Assembly: GCA_021818505.1 (NCBI GenBank)
Contig: JAKADX010000020.1
Location: forward strand, 1-64,000
Reading direction: 5' to 3'
Source of the DNA: Pseudomonadota bacterium
GTDB taxonomy: Bacteria > Pseudomonadota > Alphaproteobacteria > Acetobacterales > Acetobacteraceae
DNA: 64,000 bases
Shown: positions 41,129 through 50,713 of the stretch, in pieces
Position numbering within the stretch: position 1 is the first letter of the stretch
Layout: each line of letters begins with the position of its first letter
The notes under the pieces: generated by a model
The model's input: the letters and a program-made list of their open reading frames with translations, nothing else
Told to the model about the DNA's origin: nothing
Database searches by the model: none
Made by a program: the position numbers and the translations under genes

Positions 41129-42982
41129 ATGCGACCCCATGTTGCGCGCGTCGGGCGGCCTCCCGCCGCCCCGGAAGCGAGTGCGCCCGTGAACGCAGAA
41201 GCTCTCACCACCCCCCAGCTACGCTACCGCCAACGCCCGATCGGGTTCCTGCTGCATTACGTGCGGCGGCACGCGTTCAGCCATGGCGTGGTGCTCGGTG
41301 CGGTGCTGGCGGCCGTCGCGTTCTCCGTGACCACGCAATACGGGTTGAAGCGGCTGATCGACGTGGTCTCGCACGGTCCGCAGGCAGCCGGCGGCGCCGT
41401 TTGGATCGCATTCGCCGTACTGTGCGTGCTGATCGCCGCCGACAACCTGACGTGGCGTATCGGCGGCTGGATGGCGGCGCGCGCTTTCGTCGCCGTCACC
41501 GGCGACGTGCGCAGCGACCTCTTTCTGCATCTCGCCGGCCACGCGCCGAGCTACTTCGCCAAGCGCCTGCCGGGCGCGCTGGCGGGGCGGATCACGGCGA
41601 CCGCGAACGCGATCTTCCAGACCGAGAGCACGCTGACCTGGAACGTCATCCCGCCCAGCTTCGCGGTGTGCCTCGCGATCGTGCTGATCACGACGGTCAA
41701 TCCGGTGATGGCGGCTGCGCTGGTGCTGGTGGCTGCCGGCCTCGCCGCGCTGATCTTCAGTCTTGCCCGCCACGGCACGCCGCTGCACCGCGCCTACGCC
41801 GGCCGCGCCGCCGAGGTGGACGGCGAGCTGGTGGACATCATCAGCAACATGCCGGTGGTGCGTGCCTTCGGCGCCACCTTCCGCGAGCACCGGCGGGTCA
41901 CGGAGGCGGTCGGCGTGGAGATGGCGGCGCGACGGCGCAGCCTGTTCTATCTGGAAAAGCTGCGGGTGATCCACGCCGCGATGACGGCGCTGCTGACCGC
42001 GCTGCTGCTCGCCTGGGGTGTCACGCTGTGGCAGCACGGGCAGGCCTCGGCTGGCGATCTCGTACTGATCTGCTCGCTCGGTTTCACCATCCTGCACGGC
42101 ACGCGCGACCTCGCGGTCGCGCTGGTCGAGCTGACGCAGCAGGTGGCGCGGCTGGAGGAGGCGATCGGCGCGCTCCTGGTGCCGCACGACCTGCCGGATC
42201 GCGCGGACGCGAGGCCGTTGGTGCCGCTGGCCGGGCGCGTGGTGTTCGACCGGGTCAGTTTCGCCTATCCCGGCCGCGGCGCGGTGCTGCGCAACCTCTC
42301 GCTTATCATCGAGCCGGGGCAGCGCGTCGGGCTGATCGGCGCCTCGGGCGCGGGCAAATCGACCGTGTTGGCGCTGCTGCAACGCTTCTACGACGTGCAG
42401 GGCGGGCGCATCCTGATCGACGGGCAGGACATCACGCACATCACCCAGCAAAGCCTGCGCGAGACGGTGGCAGTGGTGCCGCAGGACATCTCGATGTTCC
42501 ACCGCACCGTGCTGGACAACATCCGCTACGGCCGCCCCGACGCGAGCGAGGCGGAGGTGCTGGCGGCGGCCACGGTCGCCCGCTGCCGCGAGTTCATCGA
42601 AGCGCTGCCGGACGGGTTCAACACGCTGGTCGGCGACCGCGGCGTGATGCTGTCCGGCGGGCAGCGGCAGCGGCTGGCAATCGCGCGCGCGCTGCTCAGG
42701 GACGCGCCGATCCTGCTGCTGGACGAGGCGACCAGCGCGCTCGACAGTGAGAGCGAGGCGGCGATCCAGGTGGCGCTGGACAACCTGATGCGCGGGCGCA
42801 CGGTGATCGCGATCGCGCACCGGCTGTCCACGTTGCGCAACTTCGACCGCATCGTGGTGATGGACGCCGGCCGCGTGATCGACGACGGCTCGCCGCTGGA
42901 ACTGGCGCATCGCGCAGGACCGTATCGTGAGCTGCTGCGCCAGCAGACACACACGATCGAGGAACTGCCCGCGGTCGCCTAG
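41129..42982 (+). CDS. ABC exporter, fused membrane and ATPase domains
   Basis: A 617-residue half-transporter. About six spans lie in residues 30-340 (ABC_membrane type), followed by an ATPase with Walker A GASGAGKST, Q-loop VPQDISMFHRTV, signature LSGGQRQRLAIARALL and Walker B ILLLDEATSALDSESE, as in MsbA/ATM1-like exporters. It should homodimerise in the inner membrane; cargo is unknown. Divergent to two glycosyltransferases, so a lipid or glycan cargo is possible. ATG at 41129 is used; a GTG at 41189 could be the true start. Confidence 0.8.
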   Translation: MRPHVARVGRPPAAPEASAPVNAEALTTPQLRYRQRPIGFLLHYVRRHAFSHGVVLGAVLAAVAFSVTTQYGLKRLIDVVSHGPQAAGGAVWIAFAVLCVLIAADNLTWRIGGWMAARAFVAVTGDVRSDLFLHLAGHAPSYFAKRLPGALAGRITATANAIFQTESTLTWNVIPPSFAVCLAIVLITTVNPVMAAALVLVAAGLAALIFSLARHGTPLHRAYAGRAAEVDGELVDIISNMPVVRAFGATFREHRRVTEAVGVEMAARRRSLFYLEKLRVIHAAMTALLTALLLAWGVTLWQHGQASAGDLVLICSLGFTILHGTRDLAVALVELTQQVARLEEAIGALLVPHDLPDRADARPLVPLAGRVVFDRVSFAYPGRGAVLRNLSLIIEPGQRVGLIGASGAGKSTVLALLQRFYDVQGGRILIDGQDITHITQQSLRETVAVVPQDISMFHRTVLDNIRYGRPDASEAEVLAAATVARCREFIEALPDGFNTLVGDRGVMLSGGQRQRLAIARALLRDAPILLLDEATSALDSESEAAIQVALDNLMRGRTVIAIAHRLSTLRNFDRIVVMDAGRVIDDGSPLELAHRAGPYRELLRQQTHTIEELPAVA

Positions 42983-42995
42983 CGACTTAGGCGCG

Positions 42996-43844
42996 TCACT
43001 CCTCGGGATCGCGGGCAACCGCCGGGGTCAGCTCCCCGGCGGTCAGCGTGCCGTCGAAACCCTTGTGCAGCACGGTGACATAACGCCTGATCCAGGCCTG
43101 CAACCGCGCCGTGTCATGCGGCGCCACGCTCCCGGGTCCGGCCCGGTCGGGCAGCAGCAGCGCGACGGTCAGCCAACCGGTTTCGTCGGTGCGCAGATAG
43201 CGCATCGCCAGCAGGCGGTCGGGCACGGCCACCGCCATGCGGTCCAGCCGGTCGAAGCCGCCGCGCAGCAATTCGTCCGGCCGCGCCTGTGCTGGGTCGA
43301 ACGCGGTCAGCGTCCAGCATTCCCGCGCCATCGGCCCCTGCGCAGCCGTGCTCGGGATGATCTGGTGCGCGATCGCGTCAGGCGCGAAACATGGCGCGAA
43401 GCCGCCGACGGGAAGACCGCCGCCGCTGACCGGCCCGGGCGACGCGGCCAGCAGCAGCCCGGTCAGCCGCCCGTGCTCGATTCGCGCAAATAACGAGGCC
43501 TGCTCGGCAACCCCGGCGCTGCGGGCCAGTACGAGCTCCTGCCAGCTTCCCGCCGGCAGCGGCAATTGCCGGCCAGCGAAGGCGATGATGCCCGTGCGGC
43601 CCGGACCCGCCGGCGGAAAGGCCGCGATGCCGTAATCCGGGGGCGGCTGCGGCGGCTGCGGAGCGTAGCGCGGGCCATCGTCCCTGTTGGCGGCCTGCGG
43701 ATTGGCCGCGGGCGCTACTCGCTCGAACAACCAGCGGGGCAGCGTCGGTGGGAACATCGCCGCCAGCACAGTGAACGCCACCGCTGCCGCTACGCTCAGC
43801 CGCCAAGCCGGCGCCCGGCGCCAGAGCCGCCCGACCGCCGACAT
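42996..43844 (-). CDS. Membrane-anchored protein of the AAA+ operon, unknown
   Basis: A 282-residue protein with one N-terminal membrane anchor (LSVAAAVAFTVLAAMFPPTL, about residues 16-35), a Pro/Gln-rich linker (RYAPQPPQPPPDYG), and a periplasmic-looking domain with two cysteines (APCFAPDA and ARECWTLTAF) that may pair. No family is recognised. It follows the AAA+ gene by 6 nt, so the three genes 45796-42996 form one operon. Its role may be to present or bind a substrate for the AAA+ protein across the membrane; this is inference. Confidence 0.65.
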   Translation of the reverse strand: MSAVGRLWRRAPAWRLSVAAAVAFTVLAAMFPPTLPRWLFERVAPAANPQAANRDDGPRYAPQPPQPPPDYGIAAFPPAGPGRTGIIAFAGRQLPLPAGSWQELVLARSAGVAEQASLFARIEHGRLTGLLLAASPGPVSGGGLPVGGFAPCFAPDAIAHQIIPSTAAQGPMARECWTLTAFDPAQARPDELLRGGFDRLDRMAVAVPDRLLAMRYLRTDETGWLTVALLLPDRAGPGSVAPHDTARLQAWIRRYVTVLHKGFDGTLTAGELTPAVARDPEE

Positions 43845-43850
43845 GCCGAC

Positions 43851-45185
43851 TCAGCGCGCGGGATCGCCGATGGCCGGCGGCGCGGCCTGGGCGCCGGGAC
43901 GGTCCGATCGCGTCACTCGCATGTCGGCGATCCGGGTGATGATACCGTTCTCCCCTTTATCGAGCCGCACGCAGCGTGCGCCGCGCTGGCGCGCCTCGAT
44001 CAGCCCGTCGCTGACCATCTCCTCGATTGATCGCACCAGGTCGCGGGCGCTGGCGCCCTCGCCCAGCCGGTCCTGCTTCTGCATCACCTCAAGCAGCAGC
44101 GCCGGATCGATCCCGCCGGTCGCGATCTCCAGCCCATAGCTGCCGATCATCGCCTCGATCTCCAGCGCCGCCACGCGCGCGATGTCGAGCCCGGCAAGCG
44201 GGCGGAAGACGAAGATGCGGTCGAGGCGGTTCAGCACCTCCGGCGCGAAGCCGGCAAGGCGCAGCGCATCGACCGAGGCGCTGCGCATCCGGTCCGGGTC
44301 GTCGGCGTAGCGTTCGGCGATCTCGCTCAAGGCATCGGTGGCAATGTTGGACGTAAGCATGAAGATCGCGCGCGTGGTCGCGATCTGTGCGCCGGTCGAG
44401 GCCTCGGTGACATGGCCGTCGTTCCAGGCGGTCAGGAACTTCTTGAACACTTCGGGGTGCGCCTTCTCGATCTCGTCGAGCAGCACCACCGCGTCCGGCG
44501 TCTCCTTCAACCCGCCGGTCAGCCGGCCGAACGTGTCCGAGCCGACATACCCCTTGGGCGAGCCGAACAGCAGCGTCGCCGCGTGCGGCGAACTCATCTG
44601 CGTCATGTCGAAATGCAGCAGCTTGCGCTCCAGCGCCTGCGCGAGGCACTTGGCCAGATATGTCTTGCCGGTGCCCGGCGGCCCGGCCAGCAGGAACACG
44701 CCGACCGGCTTGCCGCGCACCTGCAACGCCAGCCGCCGGCGCAACTGCTGCGCGATGTCCTCGCAGACCTGGTCCTGCCCGATCACCCGCGACCGCAGCG
44801 TAGCAGCGAGCGCGGCCGCGTCGATGACAACGACCTTGTCCTGCCGCGCCATCATCTCCTCCAGGGCGGCACGATTGGTCAGGCGGGCGAGAACGTCCAT
44901 GATCCATCCCCGTGGCTTGCGGCGCCGGCGCCCGCCGGCCAGCACGGCGCGCTCGGCGGCGGCGGCCCGCCATTCATAGGCCGCGCCCGCCAGGACCAGC
45001 GCCCAAAACAGCGCGGCCAGGCCGGCATAGACGGCGCCGAGCTGCGTCAGCCAGGACAGTATGACATAAAGAATGTGACCGGGGGACAGGTGCAGCGACA
45101 GGATGATCTGCACCGTCGCCAGCGTCAGGAACGCCAGCATCATCAGCGGCATCAGCCGGTTCACCGCTGGCAGCAGGCCCTTCAT
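43851..45185 (-). CDS. Membrane-anchored ClpA/B-type AAA+ ATPase
   Basis: A 444-residue protein. Two membrane spans occupy about residues 11-32 and 39-70, placing the rest in the cytoplasm. The AAA+ module resembles the second ATPase domain of ClpA/ClpB: VIGQDQ (134-139), Walker A GPPGTGKT (168-175), pore loop GYVG (212-215), Walker B LLDEIE (235-240), sensor-1 Asn in LTSN (280), arginine finger in FAPEVLNRLD (R320), and a ClpB-like C-terminal small domain. It lacks the N-domain and first ATPase ring of ClpA/B. Retained pore loop and finger suggest an active unfoldase ring at the inner membrane. No protease motif is present, unlike FtsH. It overlaps the upstream gene by 4 nt. Confidence 0.75.
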   Translation of the reverse strand: MKGLLPAVNRLMPLMMLAFLTLATVQIILSLHLSPGHILYVILSWLTQLGAVYAGLAALFWALVLAGAAYEWRAAAAERAVLAGGRRRRKPRGWIMDVLARLTNRAALEEMMARQDKVVVIDAAALAATLRSRVIGQDQVCEDIAQQLRRRLALQVRGKPVGVFLLAGPPGTGKTYLAKCLAQALERKLLHFDMTQMSSPHAATLLFGSPKGYVGSDTFGRLTGGLKETPDAVVLLDEIEKAHPEVFKKFLTAWNDGHVTEASTGAQIATTRAIFMLTSNIATDALSEIAERYADDPDRMRSASVDALRLAGFAPEVLNRLDRIFVFRPLAGLDIARVAALEIEAMIGSYGLEIATGGIDPALLLEVMQKQDRLGEGASARDLVRSIEEMVSDGLIEARQRGARCVRLDKGENGIITRIADMRVTRSDRPGAQAAPPAIGDPAR

Positions 45186-45796
45186 TGCGCGATCACCCCC
45201 ACCTCCATCATGCCCGCTTCGGTCAGATCGGGCAGGCGGACCGGGCCGGCCAGGGTCAGCGCCCCGATTCCGACGGGCCCGCCGCCGAGGTTGCGAAACG
45301 TGACCGTGCCCACCTGAGCGATCGGCAGCGTGACGGACACCGGCTGTGCCGTCAGTTCAACGACTCGCGTATAGCCGGCCGCGCTGACCTGGATCATATG
45401 GCCGGCCTGCGTCCCGCCACCGTCGAACGGGCCGGAGTCGAACAGCGGCAGCCGCACCAGACGCAGCCGGCGGTCCCGTACGGCCTGCGTCAGGGCGGCG
45501 GCGTCGCCGGCCGGCAGCCCCATCTTCGCCACTTCGGCCGCGGTCGCGCTCGACGGCAGCAGGCCGACCTCCACCAGTCCTGCCGCGCGGCCGGCCGCGG
45601 CGGCCTGTGTCGCCACCTCCGCCGCCGGTCCGGCGAGGCCCGGCGCGACGGCAGCAATCTCGCGGTTGAACCGCACCCAGGCGCCGGCCAGCAGAAGCAG
45701 CAGGAGCAGGAAATAGGCCGTGCCGCGCAAAGCCCCCGACCCTGATGACTGCGGAAGCGTGGGTTCGGGGGCCTCGGTCGGCGGCAGACTCTGCAT
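45182..45796 (-). CDS. Single-span membrane protein, first gene of AAA+ operon
   Basis: A 204-residue protein with one span at about 25-42 (GTAYFLLLLLLLAGAWVRF). A soluble domain follows with a helical part (TAAEVAKMGLPAGDAAALTQAV) and beta-rich sequence (IQVSAAGYTRVVELTAQPVSVTLPIAQVGTVTF). No family is recognised. Its stop overlaps the AAA+ start (ATGA), so the two products are made together. Likely periplasmic partner or adaptor; inferred only from coupling and topology. Confidence 0.65.
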   Translation of the reverse strand: MQSLPPTEAPEPTLPQSSGSGALRGTAYFLLLLLLLAGAWVRFNREIAAVAPGLAGPAAEVATQAAAAGRAAGLVEVGLLPSSATAAEVAKMGLPAGDAAALTQAVRDRRLRLVRLPLFDSGPFDGGGTQAGHMIQVSAAGYTRVVELTAQPVSVTLPIAQVGTVTFRNLGGGPVGIGALTLAGPVRLPDLTEAGMMEVGVIAQ

Positions 45797-45964
45797 GGTG
45801 CGATTAGATCAGCCCCGGCTGCACTGGGCAATCGCGCATCGGATTTATCCCATGCCGGAGCGCAACCACTTTCCTGCCGCCCCGCCGGGCGGTCCCATCG
45901 TCGCCGTGATAGACCTCGCCCGCCCGTGGGCCTGACGGGCGCAACGGACGCGAGAGGAATTCTC

Positions 45965-47080
45965 ATGGCGAAGCCGCTTTCGGTCAAATCCTCCGACCTG
46001 TCCCTGTTCAGCGTGCCCGCCTTCTGGCCGATGGCGATGGCAACCGCGCTGGTCGAAGAGGGCGCGGAACTTTACGCGAAGAACCTCGAATTCGTCGAAG
46101 AGGAGATCAAGATCAACGAGGAGCTGCGGCCTGCCCTCGCCACGCCGAACCGCGTGCGTCTCGATCTCCGCACCGTGACGCTGCGCGAGTACGGTACGCC
46201 GGATGGCATTCCGACCCTTGTCGTGGCGCCCTATGCCGGCCACACCGCGATGATCGCCGACTATCACAAGGGTCAAAGCCTCGTCGCCACACTGCTCGCC
46301 AACTGCGTCGGCCAAGTCGCGCTCACCGACTGGAAATCGGCGAGCGACGACATGAAGGATCTGGAGATCGACAACTATCTCGCCGACGTTGTTGTCCTCA
46401 TCGACGATCTCGGGGGGCGCGTGAATCTGGTCGGGCTGTGCCAGGGCGGCTGGGTCTCGGCGATGGTCACGGCACGGTTTCCCGCGAAGGTCAATTCGCT
46501 CGTGCTGGCCGGCGCGCCCATCGACACGGACGCCGGCAACGGGCCGCTCAAGCGGATGGTGCACGAGTCGCCGATGTCCTTCTACGAGGAACTCGTCTCT
46601 CTCGGCGGCGGGCTGATGAAGGGGAAGTTCATGCTGCAGGGCTGGAAGAACATGCACCCCGAGGAGCATTACATCCACCAGCACATCGACCTCTACGAGC
46701 ACATCGACGACCCGGTCTATCTTGCCAAGCAGGAGACCTTCGAGAGCTGGTACGAGAACCCGATCGACCTGCCCGGCCGCTGGTATCTTCAGGCGATTTC
46801 CCAATTGTTCAAGGAGAACCGGCTGGCCAAGGGCAAGTTCGTGGGCCTCGGCCGAAGGCTCGACCTGCGCGCCATCACCTGCCCCACTTATCTACTGGCC
46901 GGAGCGGCCGACGACATCACCACGCCCGGGCAGGTGCTGGACGCGGCAAAGTACGTCGGCACGCCGGCGGACCAGATCGTCAGCAAGACCGTCCCCGGCG
47001 GCCATATCGGCCTGTTCATGGGCGGACGGACGCTCAAGGAGCACTGGCCGGAGATCGCGCGCTGGATCGCCGCCCGGTAG
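45965..47080 (+). CDS. PHA synthase-like alpha/beta hydrolase
   Basis: A 371-residue alpha/beta-hydrolase with a cysteine nucleophile box GLCQGG (C159), as in PhaC synthases and intracellular PhaZ depolymerases. Later motifs include LPGRWYLQAISQLFKENRL, CPTYLLAGAADDITTP (catalytic Asp) and GGHIGLFMGG (catalytic His). It is shorter than class I PhaC (about 560-600 residues) and lacks most of the N-terminal domain, so a class III-like synthase, a depolymerase or a related acyltransferase are all possible. GAGAGGAATTC precedes the ATG at 45965. No phasin or phaAB genes are nearby. Confidence 0.65.
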   Translation: MAKPLSVKSSDLSLFSVPAFWPMAMATALVEEGAELYAKNLEFVEEEIKINEELRPALATPNRVRLDLRTVTLREYGTPDGIPTLVVAPYAGHTAMIADYHKGQSLVATLLANCVGQVALTDWKSASDDMKDLEIDNYLADVVVLIDDLGGRVNLVGLCQGGWVSAMVTARFPAKVNSLVLAGAPIDTDAGNGPLKRMVHESPMSFYEELVSLGGGLMKGKFMLQGWKNMHPEEHYIHQHIDLYEHIDDPVYLAKQETFESWYENPIDLPGRWYLQAISQLFKENRLAKGKFVGLGRRLDLRAITCPTYLLAGAADDITTPGQVLDAAKYVGTPADQIVSKTVPGGHIGLFMGGRTLKEHWPEIARWIAAR

Positions 47081-47095
47081 CGCCGGCGGGGGGCG

Positions 47096-47992
47096 TTACG
47101 GGGTGACCAGGGTGCCCAGCCCACCTTCGATGAACAGTTCCAGCAGGCAGGCGTGGGGCTGACGACCGTCGAGGATGGCCGCGCCCTTCACGCCGCGCTG
47201 CACCGCGTCCACACAGGTCTCCACCTTGGGGATCATGCCGCCGGTGATGACGCCGTCGGCGATGCGCGCGCGGACCTCGGCGACCGTCATCTCCGGGATC
47301 AGCCGCCCCTCGCGGTCCAGCACGCCGGGCACGTCCGTCAGCATCAGCAGCCGCGTCGCCCCCAGCGCGCCGGCGACCGCGCCCGCCACGGTGTCGGCGT
47401 TGATGTTGTAGGTCTGACCGTGCGCATCCATCCCGACGGGCGCGATGACCGGGATCAGCCCCGCGCCGGTCAGCGCGTGGATCACGCGGACATCGACCTG
47501 CTCCGGCTCACCGACGAAGCCGAGATCGAGCGCGCGCTCGATGTTGCTGTCGGGGTCTCGGACGGTGCGTTGCAGCTTGCGCGCGCGGATCAGCCCGCCA
47601 TCCTTGCCGCAGATGCCAACCGCGAGCGCGCCGGCGCGGGTGATCAGCCCGGCAACCTGTTTGTTGACGGTGCCGGCCAGCACCATCTCGACCACCTCAA
47701 CCATTGCCGCGTCGGTGACGCGCAGGCCATCGACGAAGGTGGACTTGATCGCCAGCCGCTTGAGCATGTCGTTGATCTGCGGCCCGCCGCCATGCACCAC
47801 GACCGGGTTCACGCCGACCTGCTTCAGCAGCGCGATGTCGGCACCGAACATCGCGGCCAATCGCTCGTCGCCCATGGCATGGCCGCCGTATTTCACCACC
47901 ACCGTCGCCCCGGCATAGCGGCGCAGGAACGGCAGCGCCTGTGCGAGGACGCGCGCCTGCTGTTCGGCGGTCTCGGCGTGCGGATCGGTCAT
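47096..47992 (-). CDS. argB: Acetylglutamate kinase
   Basis: A 298-residue amino-acid kinase: [60 protein letters not shown] and [18 protein letters not shown] are all typical of ArgB. It phosphorylates N-acetylglutamate, the second step of arginine synthesis. The ATG at 47992 gives the usual length. It ends the rpmH-rnpA-yidD-yidC-engB-argB series common in alphaproteobacteria. Confidence 0.93.
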   Translation of the reverse strand: MTDPHAETAEQQARVLAQALPFLRRYAGATVVVKYGGHAMGDERLAAMFGADIALLKQVGVNPVVVHGGGPQINDMLKRLAIKSTFVDGLRVTDAAMVEVVEMVLAGTVNKQVAGLITRAGALAVGICGKDGGLIRARKLQRTVRDPDSNIERALDLGFVGEPEQVDVRVIHALTGAGLIPVIAPVGMDAHGQTYNINADTVAGAVAGALGATRLLMLTDVPGVLDREGRLIPEMTVAEVRARIADGVITGGMIPKVETCVDAVQRGVKGAAILDGRQPHACLLELFIEGGLGTLVTP

Positions 47993-48042
47993 GGCTCCTC
48001 CGGTGCGCGGCGCGCGCCTTGTGCGGCGCCACGCCGGGGCGG

Positions 48043-48750
48043 TCAAGGATCGGCCAGTTCCGCGATTGCCGCCCGCAATTCCTCGATCCCCGCCCCGGTC
48101 TCGCTGCTAGTGCTGAGGACCTGCGGGTGCGCGGCCGGGTGGCGCCGCGCTAGCGCCGCCATCTCCGCCAGCTTCGCCGCGAGCGGTTCCGGCTTCACGG
48201 CGTCGGTCTTGGTCAGCACGAGCTGGTAGGTCACGGCGGCGCGGTCGAGCAGGTCCATGACGGCCCGATCGGCCTCCTTGACCTCGATGCGCGCGTCCAT
48301 CAGCAGCAGCACGCGACGCAGGCTGGGCCGGCCGCGCAGGTAGTCGAACATCAGCCCCTGCCAGTCCGCCTTCACCGCCTTCCCGGCCTGGGCGTAGCCG
48401 TAGCCGGGCATATCAACCAGTGTCAGTCGCCCGCCGAGGTCGAAGAAGTTGAGCTGCCGCGTCCGTCCCGGCTGCCCGGAGGCGCGGGCGAGGCTGCGCC
48501 GGCCGGTCAGCGCGTTGACCAGCGAGGATTTGCCCACGTTCGACCGGCCGGCGAACGCCACCTCCGGCTGCCCTGGCTCGGGTAGCTGATCGAGCCGCTG
48601 GGCAGCGTGAACGAAGCGGCACTCGGCGGCGAACAGGCGGCGGCCGGCCTCCAGCCACGCCGCCCGCTCGTCGGGCGTCAGGTGTTGGCCGAACGTGAGG
48701 TGCGGGCCAGCCGCGGCCGTTCGAGCCGCGTCTGACGCATGATCAGCCAT
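48043..48750 (-). CDS. engB: Ribosome biogenesis GTPase EngB (YsxC)
   Basis: A 235-residue TRAFAC GTPase: G1 [18 protein letters not shown] (switch I), G3 DMPGYGYA, G4 TKTD and the C-terminal [14 protein letters not shown] (G5). EngB helps assemble the large ribosomal subunit and is usually essential. The ATG at 48750 lies inside the 3' end of yidC in another frame (73-nt overlap). Confidence 0.93.
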   Translation of the reverse strand: MADHASDAARTAAAGPHLTFGQHLTPDERAAWLEAGRRLFAAECRFVHAAQRLDQLPEPGQPEVAFAGRSNVGKSSLVNALTGRRSLARASGQPGRTRQLNFFDLGGRLTLVDMPGYGYAQAGKAVKADWQGLMFDYLRGRPSLRRVLLLMDARIEVKEADRAVMDLLDRAAVTYQLVLTKTDAVKPEPLAAKLAEMAALARRHPAAHPQVLSTSSETGAGIEELRAAIAELADP

Positions 48751-50444
48751 TGCTGTCCGATGGTAAGCAGGTTGTTCCAGGTCCAGTAGATCACCAGCCC
48801 GGCCGGGAAGCGCGCCAGCATGAAGGTGAAGATGATGGGCATGAGCTGGAACAGCTTGGCCTGGGTCGGATCGGGCGGCGGCGGGTTCAGCTTCTGCTGC
48901 CCCCACATCGTCACCCCCATGATCAGCGGCCAGATGCCGAGATGCAGGAAGGGCGAGATAGTGGTCGGATCGAACGGGATCAGCCCGAACAGGTTGAAGA
49001 CGTTGGTCGGGTCGATCGCCGACAGGTCGTGAATCCAGCCGAAGAACGGCGCATGACGCATGTCGATGTTGATGAAGATGACTTTGTATAGCGAGAAAAA
49101 GACCGGGATCTGCACGACCATCGGCAGGCAGCCGCTGGCGGGGTTGACGCCCTCGTTCTTGTACAGCGCCATGGTCTGCTGCTGCATCTTGGTCGGGTCG
49201 TCTTTATATTGCTCCCGGATCGCCTGCATTTTCGGCGCAAGCAGCTTCATCTTGCTCATCGACTTGTAGGAGCGGTTGGCGAGCGGGAAGAACAACCCCT
49301 TGACGATGATGGTGAACACCAGGATCGCCAGCCCGAAATTCCCCAGCGCCGCATACAGCCAGTCGAGCGCATAATAGATCGGCTTGGTCAGGAACCAGAA
49401 CCAGCCCCAGTCGATCGCATACGAGAAGTGGCTCACGCCCGACTGGTCCTGGTAACGGTTGAGCAGCCGGATTTCCTTCGCGCCGACGAAGGCGCGCGCG
49501 ACCGTCGTGGCGTCGCCGTGCGGCGGGACGATCTGGGCGGCGGCGCTCACCGTGTCGGCCTGATACGCGCCGCTGCCGCCCGCGACGTAGCGGTAGGTCG
49601 TGGTGGCCTGCTCGGTCTGGCTGGGGATCACCGCCTCAAGCCAGTATTTGTCGGTGAAGCCGGCCCAGCCGCCGGTGCCGGTGCCCTGGTAGGCGACGCC
49701 GTCGTGCTTCTCGCCGTTGCTCTTCGTGGTGGCGTAGCTGTCCTCGCGCAGCCGCCCGTCCACCCAGCCGACCATCCCCTCGTGCAGCACCGAGTATCCG
49801 CCGGTCTCCGGCGTGTAGTCACGGTTCACGCGCTGCCAGGGATGCACCGCGACCCGCGCGCCGGTCGTGTTGCGCACCCGCTGCTCGACGCGGAACATGT
49901 ATTCGTCATCGACGGAGAACACGAGTTCGAAGGTCACGCCGGCGCCGTTGTCCCAGCTCAGCGTCACCGGCGCGCGCGGCGTCAGCGTGTCCGCCGAGGC
50001 GGCCCAGCGCGTCGCGTTGTCGGGCACGCGCACGCCGCCCTCGGCCGACCAGCCGAACTGGATGTAGGTCGGCTCCTTCGCGCCCTGCGGCGCAAGCAGT
50101 TGCACCAGCGGCGAGGTCTTGTCGATCGTCTCGTGGTAATCGTTCAGCACCACCTCATCCAGCCGCGCCCCCACCAGGCTGATGCGTCCGGAAAGGCGAG
50201 GCGCATCGACCGCAATGTGTGGCACAGGGCCGGCCGGCGCCGCCGGCTTCGCACCTGCGGTGTCCGGCGCCGCCTTGGCGACCGTCCCGGCCGGCGGCGG
50301 CGCGGGCGCGGGCCGGGCGGGTTCCTCGGTCTGCAGCGCGGACCGCGGCGGCGGGACGTGGCGCGGCGCCGGCAGCAGCGCCTGGAACGCCACCAGGATC
50401 AGCACCGAAAGCGCGATCGCGAGAAACAGCCGTTTCTGGTCCAT
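48678..50444 (-). CDS. yidC: Membrane protein insertase YidC
   Basis: A 588-residue insertase. An N-terminal span (RLFLAIALSVLILVAFQALL) is followed by a Pro/Ala-rich linker, the large periplasmic P1 domain, and the conserved C-terminal core ([78 protein letters not shown]). It inserts proteins with or without SecYEG. The ATG at 50444 is 2 nt from the yidD stop. Confidence 0.95.
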   Translation of the reverse strand: MDQKRLFLAIALSVLILVAFQALLPAPRHVPPPRSALQTEEPARPAPAPPPAGTVAKAAPDTAGAKPAAPAGPVPHIAVDAPRLSGRISLVGARLDEVVLNDYHETIDKTSPLVQLLAPQGAKEPTYIQFGWSAEGGVRVPDNATRWAASADTLTPRAPVTLSWDNGAGVTFELVFSVDDEYMFRVEQRVRNTTGARVAVHPWQRVNRDYTPETGGYSVLHEGMVGWVDGRLREDSYATTKSNGEKHDGVAYQGTGTGGWAGFTDKYWLEAVIPSQTEQATTTYRYVAGGSGAYQADTVSAAAQIVPPHGDATTVARAFVGAKEIRLLNRYQDQSGVSHFSYAIDWGWFWFLTKPIYYALDWLYAALGNFGLAILVFTIIVKGLFFPLANRSYKSMSKMKLLAPKMQAIREQYKDDPTKMQQQTMALYKNEGVNPASGCLPMVVQIPVFFSLYKVIFINIDMRHAPFFGWIHDLSAIDPTNVFNLFGLIPFDPTTISPFLHLGIWPLIMGVTMWGQQKLNPPPPDPTQAKLFQLMPIIFTFMLARFPAGLVIYWTWNNLLTIGQQWLIMRQTRLERPRLARTSRSANT

Positions 50445-50446
50445 CT

Positions 50447-50713
50447 TCAGGATGCCGTCCGGGCACGGTCGCCCTGTGCGGGTGGCGGCACCGGGTCGTA
50501 GCCGCCCGGCGTCCAGGGGTTGCAGCGCAGCACGCGCCGCGCCGCCAACAGGCTGCCGCGCGCGGCGCCGTGCGTGCGCAGCGCCTCGATCGCGTAACAA
50601 CTGCAGCTGGGTTCGAAACGGCAGTTCGGGCCCAGCAGGGGGCTAACCGCCAACTGGTACGCCCGCACCGCGCCGGCAAGCACGGCGGCGGTCGGACTGG
50701 CAGCGGCGCTCAC
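50447..50713 (-). CDS. yidD: YidD membrane protein insertion efficiency factor
   Basis: An 88-residue protein with the YidD signature: [27 protein letters not shown] (three cysteines) and the [15 protein letters not shown]-terminus. It sits at the inner membrane and aids YidC-dependent insertion. Its start overlaps the rnpA stop by 4 nt. Confidence 0.93.
   Translation of the reverse strand: MSAAASPTAAVLAGAVRAYQLAVSPLLGPNCRFEPSCSCYAIEALRTHGAARGSLLAARRVLRCNPWTPGGYDPVPPPAQGDRARTAS

Noticed and set aside
43851-45185. FtsH-type membrane protease
   Set aside because: No HExxH zinc-protease domain; the pore loop is GYVG and the C-terminal domain is ClpA/B-like.
45852-45935. 27-residue ORF upstream of the PHA-synthase-like gene
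   Set aside because: No ribosome-binding site and low-complexity product; it probably lies in the leader of the downstream gene.
49209-50501. 430-codon plus-strand open frame
   Set aside because: Antisense to yidC, with composition typical of a GC-rich shadow frame.
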